From: Daejeonella sp.
Lineage (GTDB): Bacteria; Bacteroidota; Bacteroidia; Sphingobacteriales; Sphingobacteriaceae
Direction: 5' to 3'
DNA length: 43,309 nucleotides
NCBI RefSeq assembly: GCF_017495225.1
Contig: NZ_JAFEIG010000036.1
Coordinates: 1-43,309, forward strand
Shown here: positions 9,601 through 18,070 of the stretch, one piece after another
Position numbering within the stretch: the stretch's first letter is position 1
How the letters are laid out: every line of letters starts with the position of its first letter
Notes under the pieces: model-generated
Database searches by the model: none
Seen by the model: only the letters and a program-made list of their open reading frames with translations
Told to the model about the DNA's origin: nothing
Made by a program: the position numbers and the translations under genes

Positions 9601-9680
9601 ATGATTCCAAAAAGTACTATTAGTAAATTTAATACTATTGCTAAAACCGGTCTTTTTATACTGATGGTAGATAAACTCAT
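6606..9680 (-). CDS. RND efflux pump permease (AcrB/MexB-like)
   Basis: At 1024 residues this is full length for a hydrophobe/amphiphile-type RND transporter. It opens SISIKRPVLAIVLNLLIVLF with the first membrane helix. It carries the proton-relay acidic pair in GLVVDDGIVVTENIYKK on TM4 and ends with the second set of helices (ILMTSLAIALGALPIAMALG). Two large periplasmic loops supply the porter and docking domains. It would export hydrophobic toxic compounds by proton antiport, together with the adaptor 41 bp upstream and TolC 71 bp downstream. The true substrate is unknown. Nothing is truncated. Confidence 0.95.
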   Translation of the reverse strand: MSLSTISIKRPVLAIVLNLLIVLFGIIGFYFLGVREFPSIDTPIVSVRTSYPGANSDIIESQITEPLEKAINSIEGIKSISSSSNQGTSNITIEFNLEKDLEEAANDVRDRVSQAVRQLPKDIDGLPAVSKADANSESIISMTLQSSKRNQLELSDYAENVISQRLQTIPGVSGVQIWGQKRYAMRIWIDPAKLAAYRLTALDVKNALDRENVELPSGKITGKSTELSVKTLGNLTNEEQFNNLIIQSTGDNTVRLRDIGTAILGPENEETMLRQSGTPMIGIAIEPQPGANYLEISKEFYKRYEQLKKDLPDDFTVDIALDNTIFIKQSVTEVAETILISLILVILIIFLFFRDWSMAFRPLIDIPVSLIATFFIMYLFGFSINVLTLLAIVLATGLVVDDGIVVTENIYKKVEEGYSPIEAAIKGSNEIFFAVISISVTLAAVFLPVIFLEGFVGRLFREFGVVIGAAVLISAFVSLSLTPMLNAYMMKANKKKTKFYNWSEPYFQNMISGYSESLSNFMKRKWLAFPIILFCIGLIALFWNILQKETAPYDDRGSVNIQLTAPEGSSYDYTDNFVLELSQMIEDSIPEKRINLTVTSPGFSGSGAANTGFLRIRLTEADKRKRSQAQIADKLTKITKGYTEGRTFVIQQPTISVSRRGGLPVSYIIQAPNFEKLREKLPLFMNEIGQDPTFTVTDVNLKFNKPEINISIDREKSRNLGVSILDVAQTLQFALSGQRFAYFQMNGKQYQVIGQYEKINRNDPLDLTSIFVRNNQGQLIQLDNLIQVEETSTPPQLYHYNRFMSATVSAGLAPGKSIGDGIEAMDRAKDKILDDSFTTELSGESRDFQESSSNTLFAFALALLLVYLILAAQFESFIDPFIIILTVPMAVAGAFLSLWLFGQTWNIFSQIGTIMLIGLVTKNGILIVEFANQLKEQGKPISEAIIEASAARLRPILMTSLAIALGALPIAMALGAAAKSRMSMGIVIIGGTLFSLVLTLYVIPAIYSMWSRKHKAHPEFEKNN

Positions 9681-9721
9681 TATTTATTTTATTTTAATAA
9701 ATGTCACAAACTCCCTAAAGA

Positions 9722-10804
9722 TTACTCATTGATAACTTTAACCTCAATAGGTGTATCATTTTTAAGTGACATAATTCCCGTTGTTAAAACAGTATCTCCT
9801 ACACTTAAACCGGAACTTATTAAAACCGATTTGTCAGTTCTTGTATCTGTCTCTACCATCACTTCTTTAGCCTTTCCATTTGAGCTTATAAACACTTTTT
9901 TACCCATTAAAACAGGGATAACTGATTGGGTTGGGACTAATATTGCATCGTTTGTATTGCTTAGAGGAAGTTCAATTTTAGCAAATGAACCCGGCATTAA
10001 TTCACCATTCGGATTGGATGCCTTAGCCTTCAACTGCAAGGTACGTGTTGCAACATTAATTCCTGGTTCGATTGCATAAACTGTAGCGCTATACACATTC
10101 TTTGACCCAGAAACAGTAAATGAAATTTGAGTGTTCATTTTAATTGTTCCAGCATATTTTTCAGGTATAGAAAACAAAATTTTTACCGGATTGCTACTTA
10201 CTAAACGTGCAATAGTGCTTGCAGGTGTAATGTATTCGCCAGCAGAAATTGAGCGTAATCCAATTTTTCCACTAAAAGGCGCACGGACTAAAGTCTTGGC
10301 CAATTGTGCTCTAATTACCTGAGTCTGTGATTGTAATGACCGAAGCTCAGCTAGTGCAACATCATATTCTTCTTTACTAATTGCTTCTTTCTCAAGAAGC
10401 ATACCTGCACGGAATTCTGTTTCTTGAGCTAACTTTTGCTTTGTTAATGCTTGGGAAAGCTGAGCTTGCAATTCAAGGTCATTGATTTTTAATAAAACTT
10501 TGCCTTTGCTAACACTGCTACCCTCCGTGAATTGAATGGAAGTCACAAGGCCCGAAATTTCACTTCGTATATCTACCTGCTCATCGGCTTCAATTGAACC
10601 GGCAATTGAAAGTGAATTAGAAAAATTCTCGGTTTTAACTACTATTCCGTTTACTTTCAAAGCCGATGGGGAACCACCGCCTGGTCCACCTGGTCCACGA
10701 CCTCCAGAAGCAGATTGCTGCGCTTTATTTTTATTAAAACGATAGGCAACAGCTCCGCCAATAAGAATTACCAAGATCAGATAAATGATATACTTTAATT
10801 TCAT
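9722..10804 (-). CDS. RND efflux periplasmic adaptor (membrane fusion protein)
   Basis: The 360-residue protein has an N-terminal membrane anchor (IIYLILVILIGGAVAY) and then a low-complexity Gly/Pro linker (GGRGPGGPGGGSPS). A lipoyl-like half motif EISGLVTSIQFTEGSSVSKG, a helical hairpin, a second lipoyl half (LVRAPFSGKIGLRSISAGEY) and a beta-barrel domain follow. This domain order is that of RND/HlyD-type adaptors that bridge the inner-membrane pump to TolC. It is the first gene of a minus-strand run continuing to the pump, TolC, a response regulator and a sugar kinase. No transcriptional repressor is adjacent, so how the operon is controlled is unclear. Confidence 0.93.
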   Translation of the reverse strand: MKLKYIIYLILVILIGGAVAYRFNKNKAQQSASGGRGPGGPGGGSPSALKVNGIVVKTENFSNSLSIAGSIEADEQVDIRSEISGLVTSIQFTEGSSVSKGKVLLKINDLELQAQLSQALTKQKLAQETEFRAGMLLEKEAISKEEYDVALAELRSLQSQTQVIRAQLAKTLVRAPFSGKIGLRSISAGEYITPASTIARLVSSNPVKILFSIPEKYAGTIKMNTQISFTVSGSKNVYSATVYAIEPGINVATRTLQLKAKASNPNGELMPGSFAKIELPLSNTNDAILVPTQSVIPVLMGKKVFISSNGKAKEVMVETDTRTDKSVLISSGLSVGDTVLTTGIMSLKNDTPIEVKVINE

Positions 10805-11072
10805 GTGATGTTTTCTATTTTTTATTATAAAAGATTTCCGCTTTCAATTATTTGATAACCAAGTGTTTATGTATTTTTAATAGGGTTTTTGGCTCCTATT
10901 GGGATAAAAACAATTGAATGGCGAGGGATTTTAACATAATTAGTTTGCAAATTTATCTTTTATACATTGTATTTGGTGGTATTGTAGCATTTATTTTACA
11001 GCCTTTAATTTAATAACTAGCAAGAAATGTATTAAAAAGTTATTTTTGACAAATCTCATTTATTAATCAATT

Positions 11073-12878
11073 ATGAAACATCTGATATCCTTATTTTTTA
11101 TTGCAATGATTACTACTTCTCTGAGTGCACAAAATAAAATTGCCTTTGAAGTTTCTTTCTCTGAGCCTCAAGCCCATTATGTAGATGTGGCAATGGAAAT
11201 TTCCGGAATAAAATCTCCCTACATTGATTTAAAAATGCCGGTTTGGACCCCAGGGTCCTATTTAATTAGAGAGTTTGCAAAAAGTGTAGAATCTTTTAAC
11301 GCTGTAAATGCTAACGGAGCTATACTTAATGCGGAAAAGATAAATAAAAACACTTGGCGCGTAGCTACGCAAGGGGCTAACCAGGTTAAGCTGACTTATC
11401 GTGTTTACGCATTTGAAATTTCTGTAAGAACCAGTTTTGTAGATGAATCGCATGCATTTTTATCTCCAACGAGCATTTTTATGTATCCTGATGGACAGAT
11501 AAATAAACCATCAACAATAACAATTAAACCTTATAAAGCTTGGAACAAAATATCTACGGGCCTTGAGCCTCTAGCTTCTAAAGCAAATACTTTTATTGCC
11601 CCCGATTTTGATATTCTTTATGATTCTCCTTTTGAAATTGGCAATCAGGATATTTTTGAATTTGATGCAGCAGGCGTAAAACATGAGGTAGCCATGTATG
11701 GCGGTGGTAATTATGACTCCGAAATTTTAAAGCGAGATATGGCAAAAATTGTTGTGGAGCAAACCAAAACATTTGGTGTTAACCCAAATAAAAGATATGT
11801 TTTTATTGTTCATAATTTTAATTCTGGTGGCGGTGGATTAGAGCATTTAAATTCTACCGTTTTAGGTGGAAGTCGTAATTCTTATAATACTGAATCTGGA
11901 CGCTTAAGATTTTTAAGCCTTGTTTCTCATGAGTATTTTCATTTATGGAATGTTAAGCGTATGCGCCCAATTGCTTTAGGGCCATTTAATTATGATGCTG
12001 AAAACTACACCACTAATTTGTGGATTGCTGAAGGCTTTACAGCCTACTATCAGGATATTTATACCAAAAGAGCGGGTCTGTTAAGTCCGGAGCGTTATGT
12101 TGCCGATCTTGCCAATGCCATTACCCAAGTAGAAAATCAGCCAGGAAATAAGGTTGATCCTGTGAGCCAAGCCAGTTTTGATGCATGGATAAAGCAATAT
12201 CGTCCGAATGAAAATTCAGTTAATTCAACGGTTTCTTATTACAGCAAAGGAGCTTTAATTGCGCTAATTATGGATTTGGAAATCATCCATTCTACGGGAG
12301 GAAAATACGGCTTAGATGAAGTCTTGAAGGCCGTTTATGATGAATATTATGTAAAGAAATCTAGAGGCTATACCGATGCAGAATTTAAGGCAATGGCTGA
12401 GAAAATTGCAGGAAAATCTTTCGATGATATTTACTCGAATTACGTTAACGGAGTCAAAACTATTGATTACAATAAATATTTGAATTATGCAGGCTTCAGT
12501 TTAATTGATGATGCTAAAGCGTCAAAGGAGGTCTATTTGGGAGCCAACACTAGTCTTCGCGATGGAAAAATAATTGTTACTAGTGTTTTACGCCAAAGTC
12601 CTGCTTGGATATCAGGCTTAAACGTTAACGATGAAATTCTGGCTATGGATGATCAACGTATTAATAATGTTTCTGATCCTCGCTTGTCTGAGGTAAATAA
12701 ATATATTAGCACTAAGCGCGCAGGCGATAAAATTAAGGTCCTTATTAATCGTGACGGTGAATTGTTAACTTTAGATGTTACTCTCCAAAGAAATCCGAAC
12801 CATAAGTTTAAAATTTTGAGCTTGGATGGGGCAACTGCAACGCAAAATGCAGTCAGAAAGAGATGGCTCCATCTGTAA
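11073..12878 (+). CDS. M61 family glycyl-aminopeptidase-like metallopeptidase with PDZ domain
   Basis: A signal peptide (MKHLISLFFIAMITTSLSAQ) precedes an N-terminal beta domain (LKMPVWTPGSYLIREFAKS is typical of M61). The catalytic zinc motif HEYFH begins at residue 286 within SLVSHEYFHLWNVKRMRP, and the third ligand lies in NLWIAEGFTAYYQD. A C-terminal PDZ domain includes VLRQSPAWISGLNVNDEILA. The 601-residue length fits the family. It is predicted to be secreted to the periplasm or cell surface and to act on peptides; in related enzymes the preference is for N-terminal glycine or alanine. It stands alone, with a divergent efflux operon upstream and a strong terminator downstream. Confidence 0.92.
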   Translation: MKHLISLFFIAMITTSLSAQNKIAFEVSFSEPQAHYVDVAMEISGIKSPYIDLKMPVWTPGSYLIREFAKSVESFNAVNANGAILNAEKINKNTWRVATQGANQVKLTYRVYAFEISVRTSFVDESHAFLSPTSIFMYPDGQINKPSTITIKPYKAWNKISTGLEPLASKANTFIAPDFDILYDSPFEIGNQDIFEFDAAGVKHEVAMYGGGNYDSEILKRDMAKIVVEQTKTFGVNPNKRYVFIVHNFNSGGGGLEHLNSTVLGGSRNSYNTESGRLRFLSLVSHEYFHLWNVKRMRPIALGPFNYDAENYTTNLWIAEGFTAYYQDIYTKRAGLLSPERYVADLANAITQVENQPGNKVDPVSQASFDAWIKQYRPNENSVNSTVSYYSKGALIALIMDLEIIHSTGGKYGLDEVLKAVYDEYYVKKSRGYTDAEFKAMAEKIAGKSFDDIYSNYVNGVKTIDYNKYLNYAGFSLIDDAKASKEVYLGANTSLRDGKIIVTSVLRQSPAWISGLNVNDEILAMDDQRINNVSDPRLSEVNKYISTKRAGDKIKVLINRDGELLTLDVTLQRNPNHKFKILSLDGATATQNAVRKRWLHL

Positions 12879-12885
12879 TATGGAT

Positions 12886-12921
12886 AAACAAAAAAGCAGC
12901 CCTAGGGCTGCTTTTTTGTTT
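12886..12921. terminator. Bidirectional intrinsic terminator (perfect 18-bp inverted repeat)
   Basis: AAACAAAAAAGCAGCCCT is followed at once by its exact reverse complement, so the arms meet at CTAG. A and T runs on both sides allow termination of the convergent M61 gene and the small outer-membrane protein gene, whose stop codon overlaps the last two bases of the hairpin. Confidence 0.9.
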
Positions 12922-13393
12922 AAAAAGTAAATCTAATTGCTAAACCTAAATCATTCGAACTTAAGCCAGAATTAGGTGTAATTTCTAATCTTGGACGCCA
13001 GTCGAGTGCCAGATTTATCGGCGCATCATTAAATTTATAGTCTAAGCCAATAACCCCATCGGCACTAAAAAATACCTCTCCATCAAAATCTCTTCTTTTG
13101 TAGGAACCAATACTCGCACCTCCACCGTAATACCAATTCAATCCGGGTGCATCATTAATTGGATTATGAACTTCATATAGTCCGGTGAAGAAAAAACGAT
13201 CAAAATCGTCATTGTTTCTAAACGATAAATTGAAATCCAAGGCTTTATTTGAATTTAAAAAGGTTTTGTAGTTTATACCATTGTATGGACCTAGTCGGAC
13301 ACCTATTGCATTTTCATAAGATTGGGCAATTGCATCCGTTTTTGCTATTAGCAAAAATCCTGCTGTTAAGCTTAGTAATAATAGTTTTTTCAT
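12920..13393 (-). CDS. Small outer-membrane beta-barrel protein, hypothetical
   Basis: A signal peptide (MKKLLLLSLTAGFLLIAKTD, cleavage near AIAQ) is followed by about 130 residues of alternating hydrophobic strands (IGVRLGPYNGINYKTFL, WYYGGGASIGSYKRR, VIGLDYKFNDAPINLALDWR). The chain ends with a phenylalanine in IRFTF, the C-terminal signature of proteins inserted by the BAM complex. It is a predicted small outer-membrane barrel of about eight strands with no recognised function. It is transcribed alone and shares the terminator hairpin with the M61 gene. Confidence 0.75.
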   Translation of the reverse strand: MKKLLLLSLTAGFLLIAKTDAIAQSYENAIGVRLGPYNGINYKTFLNSNKALDFNLSFRNNDDFDRFFFTGLYEVHNPINDAPGLNWYYGGGASIGSYKRRDFDGEVFFSADGVIGLDYKFNDAPINLALDWRPRLEITPNSGLSSNDLGLAIRFTF

Positions 13394-13593
13394 GATTTTA
13401 TTTATTAGTTCAATAAACTATTCAAATACAATGCCAACAAGCTTTTTATTCTTAAAAACAATGTTTTTTCATCCCGTAAATTAATCTATGGACAGTTTTT
13501 TTAAAACCAAATTGCGCTTCTAAGCTAATTCTAATTTGCAGTGCTCGAAATTTTAGCTATTTTGCTAAATTAACGGATAAAACTATTGTTCTT

Positions 13594-15360
13594 ATGGCAC
13601 AAATTACACGCGTTTTTGATCTTCTACAGCTTTCAATGGAAAAGTATCAGAAGGATGATATGGTGGCAGCCAAGCAGGACGGCGTTTGGGTTAAGTATTC
13701 AACTGAAAAGTTTGTGGGCTTAGCAAACGGATTAAGTTGTGGTTTGATAGCTAGCGGAATTAAGAAGGATGATAAAGTGGCTATCATGTCGCCAAACAGA
13801 CCTGAATGGAATATTGGTGATTTTGCTATCATGCAAATTGGTGCAACTCAGGTCCCAATGTATCCAACATTGGCCGAAAATGACATAAAATTTATTCTGA
13901 AAGATGCCGACGTAAAAATTGTATTCGTCTCTGATAAAATATTGTTTGATAAATTAGATAAGGTTCGGACAAAAGATTCAATAAACTTTGATATCTACAG
14001 TTTTGATAAAATTGACGGTGTACCACATTGGATGGATTTAATCGAACTTGCAAATCGTTCTGAAGCAATTGATCTGCAAGTCTACCGCGATCGTATCACT
14101 CCTGAAGATTTATTGACCTTAATTTATACTTCAGGTACAACCGGAACTCCCAAAGGTGTAATGCTTACTCATAATAACCTAGTTAGTAATTGCATCGCTT
14201 CTTCCGTAATGTATCCCGAAAACTTCTCAAAAGCATTGAGTTTTCTTCCTTTATCCCACATTTTTGAGCGCATGGTTTTTTACATGTATTTCTATTTAGG
14301 GATATCTATTTATTATGCACAAAGCATGGAAACCATTGCCGCTGATCTTGTTGAAGTGAAGCCACATGGTTTTACTACTGTGCCGCGACTACTCGAAAAA
14401 GTGTACGACCGTATCGTAGCTAAAGGCTCTGAACTTACCGGCATTAAAAAGCAATTGTTTTTTTGGGCACTCAATTTAGGACTTAGGTATGAACTGGAAG
14501 GAAAAAATGGATTTTTCTACGAATTGCAATTAAAAATTGCCAATAAAATTATTTTCCCAAAATGGCGTGAAGCACTCGGTGGGAATATTATGGCGCTAGT
14601 TTCTGGTGGAGCGGCTTTGCAACCAAGGTTAGCACGTGTATTTTGGGCCGCTAAAATGCCGGTTCTTGAGGGCTACGGATTAACAGAAACTTCGCCGGTT
14701 ATTGCAGTCAACGGACTCAGACCTGGAGCAGCAAAATTTACTACCGTAGGTAAAGTTATTAAGGATGTTGAAGTGAAAATTGCCGAAGACGGCGAGATTT
14801 TATGTAAAGGGCCTAATATTATGAAGGGCTATTATAATCGTCCTGATCTAAGCGATGAGGTAATAGACAAAGATGGTTTTTTCCATACTGGCGATATTGG
14901 TGAGTTTGTAGATGGTGTTTACCTTCGCATCACAGATCGTAAAAAAGAAATTTTTAAAACTGCAGGAGGTAAATATATCGCTCCTCAGGTGCTTGAAAAT
15001 AAATTCAAAGAATCACCTTATATTGAGCAGGTGATTGTAATTGGTGAAAATGAGCGCTTCCCTGCTGCTTTGATTTTACCTGCTTTTCCAGCATTGTCTG
15101 CTTGGTGTGAGAGGTCTGGAATATCTTATACCTCCAATGAGGAAATGATTAAAGATCAGCGAATTATCGATAAAATACAATCGGTGATTAATCACTTTAA
15201 TCAGGAATTTGGAAATTGGGAGCAGGTGAAAAAATTTGAACTATTACACAATGAATGGAGTATTGATGGTGGCGAGTTAACTCCTAAATTAAGTTTAAAA
15301 AGAAAAGTAATTTTACAGAAATACAAAACTCAAGTTGAGAAAATTTATAAAAATGAATAA
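13594..15360 (+). CDS. Long-chain fatty-acid-CoA ligase (AMP-forming)
   Basis: The 588-residue protein is an adenylate-forming enzyme. The P-loop-like motif YTSGTTGTPKGVMLTH starts at residue 178, the ATP-binding GYGLTETSP motif lies near residue 362, and the hinge region contains FFHTGDIGEF and ITDRKKEIFKTAGGKYIAP. These match FadD/Faa-type long-chain acyl-CoA synthetases, which activate fatty acids at the membrane for beta-oxidation or lipid synthesis. The fad operon starts about 2.2 kb downstream, which supports a degradative role. The stop codon overlaps the start of the gamma-glutamyltransferase gene by 8 bp. Confidence 0.92.
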   Translation: MAQITRVFDLLQLSMEKYQKDDMVAAKQDGVWVKYSTEKFVGLANGLSCGLIASGIKKDDKVAIMSPNRPEWNIGDFAIMQIGATQVPMYPTLAENDIKFILKDADVKIVFVSDKILFDKLDKVRTKDSINFDIYSFDKIDGVPHWMDLIELANRSEAIDLQVYRDRITPEDLLTLIYTSGTTGTPKGVMLTHNNLVSNCIASSVMYPENFSKALSFLPLSHIFERMVFYMYFYLGISIYYAQSMETIAADLVEVKPHGFTTVPRLLEKVYDRIVAKGSELTGIKKQLFFWALNLGLRYELEGKNGFFYELQLKIANKIIFPKWREALGGNIMALVSGGAALQPRLARVFWAAKMPVLEGYGLTETSPVIAVNGLRPGAAKFTTVGKVIKDVEVKIAEDGEILCKGPNIMKGYYNRPDLSDEVIDKDGFFHTGDIGEFVDGVYLRITDRKKEIFKTAGGKYIAPQVLENKFKESPYIEQVIVIGENERFPAALILPAFPALSAWCERSGISYTSNEEMIKDQRIIDKIQSVINHFNQEFGNWEQVKKFELLHNEWSIDGGELTPKLSLKRKVILQKYKTQVEKIYKNE

Positions 15361-17056
15361 GAATATTAAAGTCGCACATAATTTATTTGTCCTTTTTGCC
15401 TTCGGTCTGTTTTTAACCTCATGTGTTGGTGGTCAAACAGGCAGGAATAATAGCGGGCAATATAAAAATGGTATGGTGGTTTCGGCTCATCCGGAAGCAT
15501 CAAAAGTGGGACTTGATATTCTTAAAAAAGGTGGAAATGCAATAGATGCGGCCGTAGCAGTGCAATTTGCATTGGCAGTTGTTTATCCAGACGCAGGAAA
15601 TATCGGTGGTGGCGGATTTTTAGCTTATCGCTCAGCAAAAGGTGAGATTTCAACACTTGATTTCAGGGAAAAAGCTCCCGGAAATGCTAGCCGTGACATG
15701 TATCTCGACGCTGCAGGAAATGCTATTACTGAAAAAAGTATCTACGGCCACCTAGCAGCAGGTGTTCCAGGAAGTGTTGATGGAATGGTGAAGGCTCATG
15801 CTAAATATGGTAAGTTATCCTGGGCAGAAGTGGTACAACCAGCGCTAAACCTTGCTCAGAATGGTTTTTCTATCACAGAAAGTCAGGCGCAAGAGTTTGC
15901 TGCAATGCAAAAATCAATAAAAAAGTATAATCCTGGCAAAAGCTATTTTATTAAAGATAAGTGGACTAAGGGGGAGTTGTGGGTTCAAAAGGATCTTGCT
16001 AAAACTCTGCAATTAATTCGTGATAATGGTCGCGATGGCTTTTATGCCGGTGAAGTTGCCGATCTTATTGTCGCTGAAATGAAAAAAGGTGGCGGTTTAA
16101 TCTCCAAAGAAGACCTTAAAAATTATCAGGCACAATGGCGCGACCCTCTAGTGGGTAATTATAAGGATTTTAAAATTATAACAATGCCACCACCATCAAG
16201 CGGAGGTATTGCATTATTACAATTGCTCAACTCAGTAGAAGCCTATCCTTTAAAACGTTATGGCTTCAATTCAGATTCAACTATTCAGCTTCTTGTGGAG
16301 GCAGAAAGACGTGTTTATGCCGATAGAGCTACTCACCTCGGTGATCCCGATTTTTACAAAGTGCCTCAAAAACAATTGATCGATCCTAAATATTCAGTCG
16401 AGCGTATGGCTAATTTTAATTGGAATAAAGCCACCTTAAGCTCTGATATCAAGGCAGGTGAAATTATCGCTGAAAGCGAGGAAACAACTCATTTTTCTAT
16501 AGTTGATCGTCAAGGTAATGCAGTAGCGGTAACTACAACATTAAATGGGGGCTATGGCTCCATGGTTTTTGTAAATGGTGCCGGATTTTTATTGAATAAT
16601 GAAATGGACGACTTTTCCGTTAAGCCAGGAACACCCAATATGTTCGGTCTTCTAGGTGGTGAAGCAAATGCTATCCAACCCGGAAAAAGAATGTTGAGCT
16701 CCATGACTCCCACCATCCTTGAAAAAAATGGTGATCTTTTCATGGTTGTGGGTACCCCAGGTGGCTCCACAATTATTACCTCTGTTTTTCAAACAATTTT
16801 GAATGTAATCGAATTCGATATGGGCATGCAAAGTGCTGTAAATGCCAAAAGATTTCACCATCAATGGCTACCAGAAGAAGTAGTTGTGGAAAAAGGTGGG
16901 GTGGATAGCCTAGCAAGACTTAAGCTAGAAAATAAGGGTTATAAATTCAGAGAAAGAAAAGCAATCGGTCGCGTAGATGCAATCTTAAAAACTAAATGGG
17001 GTTATTTTGAAGGTGGCGCAGATCCTCGTGGCGATGATACAAAGCTAGGTTGGTAA
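15353..17056 (+). CDS. ggt: Gamma-glutamyltransferase lipoprotein
   Basis: I place the start at the ATG at 15353, which overlaps the end of the acyl-CoA ligase (ATGAATAA) and directly precedes the signal sequence. The signal ends in LTSC, a lipobox, so the protein is probably a lipoprotein. The heavy-chain part begins near NGMVVSAHPEASKVG. The autoprocessing and catalytic threonine is Thr378 in EETTHFSIVD, and the light chain has LNNEMDDF and LSSMTPTI motifs. GGT cleaves or transfers the gamma-glutamyl group of glutathione and related peptides in the periplasm. At 567 residues it is normal length. The link to the ligase is probably only transcriptional coupling. Confidence 0.92.
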   Translation: MNKNIKVAHNLFVLFAFGLFLTSCVGGQTGRNNSGQYKNGMVVSAHPEASKVGLDILKKGGNAIDAAVAVQFALAVVYPDAGNIGGGGFLAYRSAKGEISTLDFREKAPGNASRDMYLDAAGNAITEKSIYGHLAAGVPGSVDGMVKAHAKYGKLSWAEVVQPALNLAQNGFSITESQAQEFAAMQKSIKKYNPGKSYFIKDKWTKGELWVQKDLAKTLQLIRDNGRDGFYAGEVADLIVAEMKKGGGLISKEDLKNYQAQWRDPLVGNYKDFKIITMPPPSSGGIALLQLLNSVEAYPLKRYGFNSDSTIQLLVEAERRVYADRATHLGDPDFYKVPQKQLIDPKYSVERMANFNWNKATLSSDIKAGEIIAESEETTHFSIVDRQGNAVAVTTTLNGGYGSMVFVNGAGFLLNNEMDDFSVKPGTPNMFGLLGGEANAIQPGKRMLSSMTPTILEKNGDLFMVVGTPGGSTIITSVFQTILNVIEFDMGMQSAVNAKRFHHQWLPEEVVVEKGGVDSLARLKLENKGYKFRERKAIGRVDAILKTKWGYFEGGADPRGDDTKLGW

Positions 17057-17069
17057 AACAGCGCTAAAA

Positions 17070-17468
17070 TTATTTGAAAGGGTATTTTATAAGACTCGTC
17101 TGACTCATACCATTCTTTTCATAAAGGGCTATGCACTGCTTTTGAAAAGACTTTTCAATGTTTTCTCCTTCTAATTGTAGCTTGCCATCGTAAGTATTTT
17201 TGCTCAAGAAAAAATAAATGCGCGTAGTGCCATATTTATTGTGAGGCATATAATTGCCATATTGCTCCATCGATTCCCAGTTTTCTTCATCAATGCTTAC
17301 GGCGTAAATACGAATAATCGGCCCAGTATTTTGTTCATTTCTGATGAAAGAGATCTCCTTTAAATTCCCTTTTAAATCCCTAATTCCAGGAGTACTTAGC
17401 GCACTCCAAAGCATCGCAACAATTATTATTGTAGAAATAAGATATAGGTAAATTTTGTTTTTCTTCAT
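17070..17468 (-). CDS. Hypothetical protein with N-terminal membrane anchor
   Basis: I do not recognise this 132-residue protein. It has a short basic N-terminus and a hydrophobic segment (IYLYLISTIIIVAMLWSAL), then a soluble domain that should lie outside the cytoplasm (RIYAVSIDEENWESMEQYG, TTRIYFFLSKNTYDGKLQL). It is convergent with ggt, with 13 bp between the stops, and divergent from the marR gene. There is no obvious partner. Confidence 0.6.
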   Translation of the reverse strand: MKKNKIYLYLISTIIIVAMLWSALSTPGIRDLKGNLKEISFIRNEQNTGPIIRIYAVSIDEENWESMEQYGNYMPHNKYGTTRIYFFLSKNTYDGKLQLEGENIEKSFQKQCIALYEKNGMSQTSLIKYPFK

Positions 17469-17565
17469 TGCTGCCCAAATCTAAGCTTAAAATAATTCAG
17501 AAAAAACCTTTAAATTCTAATAAAAAATATGCTTTTGTGTTTGTTTTATAAATTTCTTATCAATA

Positions 17566-17591
17566 AATTTGCTATGCTTGCATAGTAATTT
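17566..17591. promoter_or_regulatory. Palindromic candidate operator of the MarR regulator
   Basis: The inverted repeat is centred on TT at 17578-17579. Inner arms CTATGC and GCATAG match perfectly, and the symmetry extends outward to 12 pairs per arm with one G-T pair and one mismatch. It ends 3 bp before the marR start codon. Size, symmetry and place fit a MarR dimer site used for autoregulation of the whole fad operon. Binding is an inference. Confidence 0.6.
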
Positions 17592-17594
17592 GAA

Positions 17595-18059
17595 ATGAAG
17601 CCTGAAGAAACTGTAGATTATTTTTTAAAGATTGTTTGGCAAACGGTTGCCAATAAATACAATCAGATAGCATCTGATTTTGGGATTACACAAGCCCTAG
17701 GTTATATGCTGATTAATATTCATGAAGAAGGGACTGCTGTATCACAGATTGCGGCGCTATCAGGAGTGAAGTCGACTAGCTTGTCGAGAATTCTCAAAAA
17801 TATGGAGGAATTGGGTCTCATTTTTAGGGAGATTGATCCAAAGGATAAAAGATCTGTTAAGATATTTTTGACCTCTATCGGAAAAGAGAAACGCCAATTA
17901 GCAAAAGGGGTAGTGCGAAGTTTTAATGAGTATTTAAATGCACATATTTCCGATAAGGAAAGACTCCAATTGATTAAAACATTGAATAAAATAAATCAAC
18001 TAACCGCTGATTATAAACCTCAGCCTCATTGTTCGGATCCTTCGAACAGTGAGGCTTGA
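17595..18059 (+). CDS. MarR family transcriptional regulator
   Basis: This 154-residue winged-helix protein has the MarR core. Its first helix is followed by ITQALGYMLINIHEEGTAVS, a recognition region AALSGVKSTSLSRILKNMEE and the wing LIFREIDPKDKRSVKIFLT with the conserved DxRS-type turn. MarR proteins act as dimers, often as ligand-responsive repressors. It is the first gene ahead of fadN-fadA-fadE and has a strong palindrome just before its start codon. It therefore very likely controls beta-oxidation, perhaps responding to a fatty acid or acyl-CoA. The last codons lie in a long hairpin at 18022-18056. Confidence 0.9.
   Translation: MKPEETVDYFLKIVWQTVANKYNQIASDFGITQALGYMLINIHEEGTAVSQIAALSGVKSTSLSRILKNMEELGLIFREIDPKDKRSVKIFLTSIGKEKRQLAKGVVRSFNEYLNAHISDKERLQLIKTLNKINQLTADYKPQPHCSDPSNSEA
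18022..18056 (+). other. 14-bp stem-loop across the marR/fadN junction
   Basis: AGCCTCATTGTTCG pairs with CGAACAGTGAGGCT (one G-T pair) around a 7-nt loop. It covers the final marR codons and ends right before the stop codon. There is no T run after it, so it is not a classical terminator. It could act in RNA processing, stability or translational coupling, or be a remnant of a repeat element. Confidence 0.55.
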
Positions 18060-18070
18060 ATTCAAAAGAT

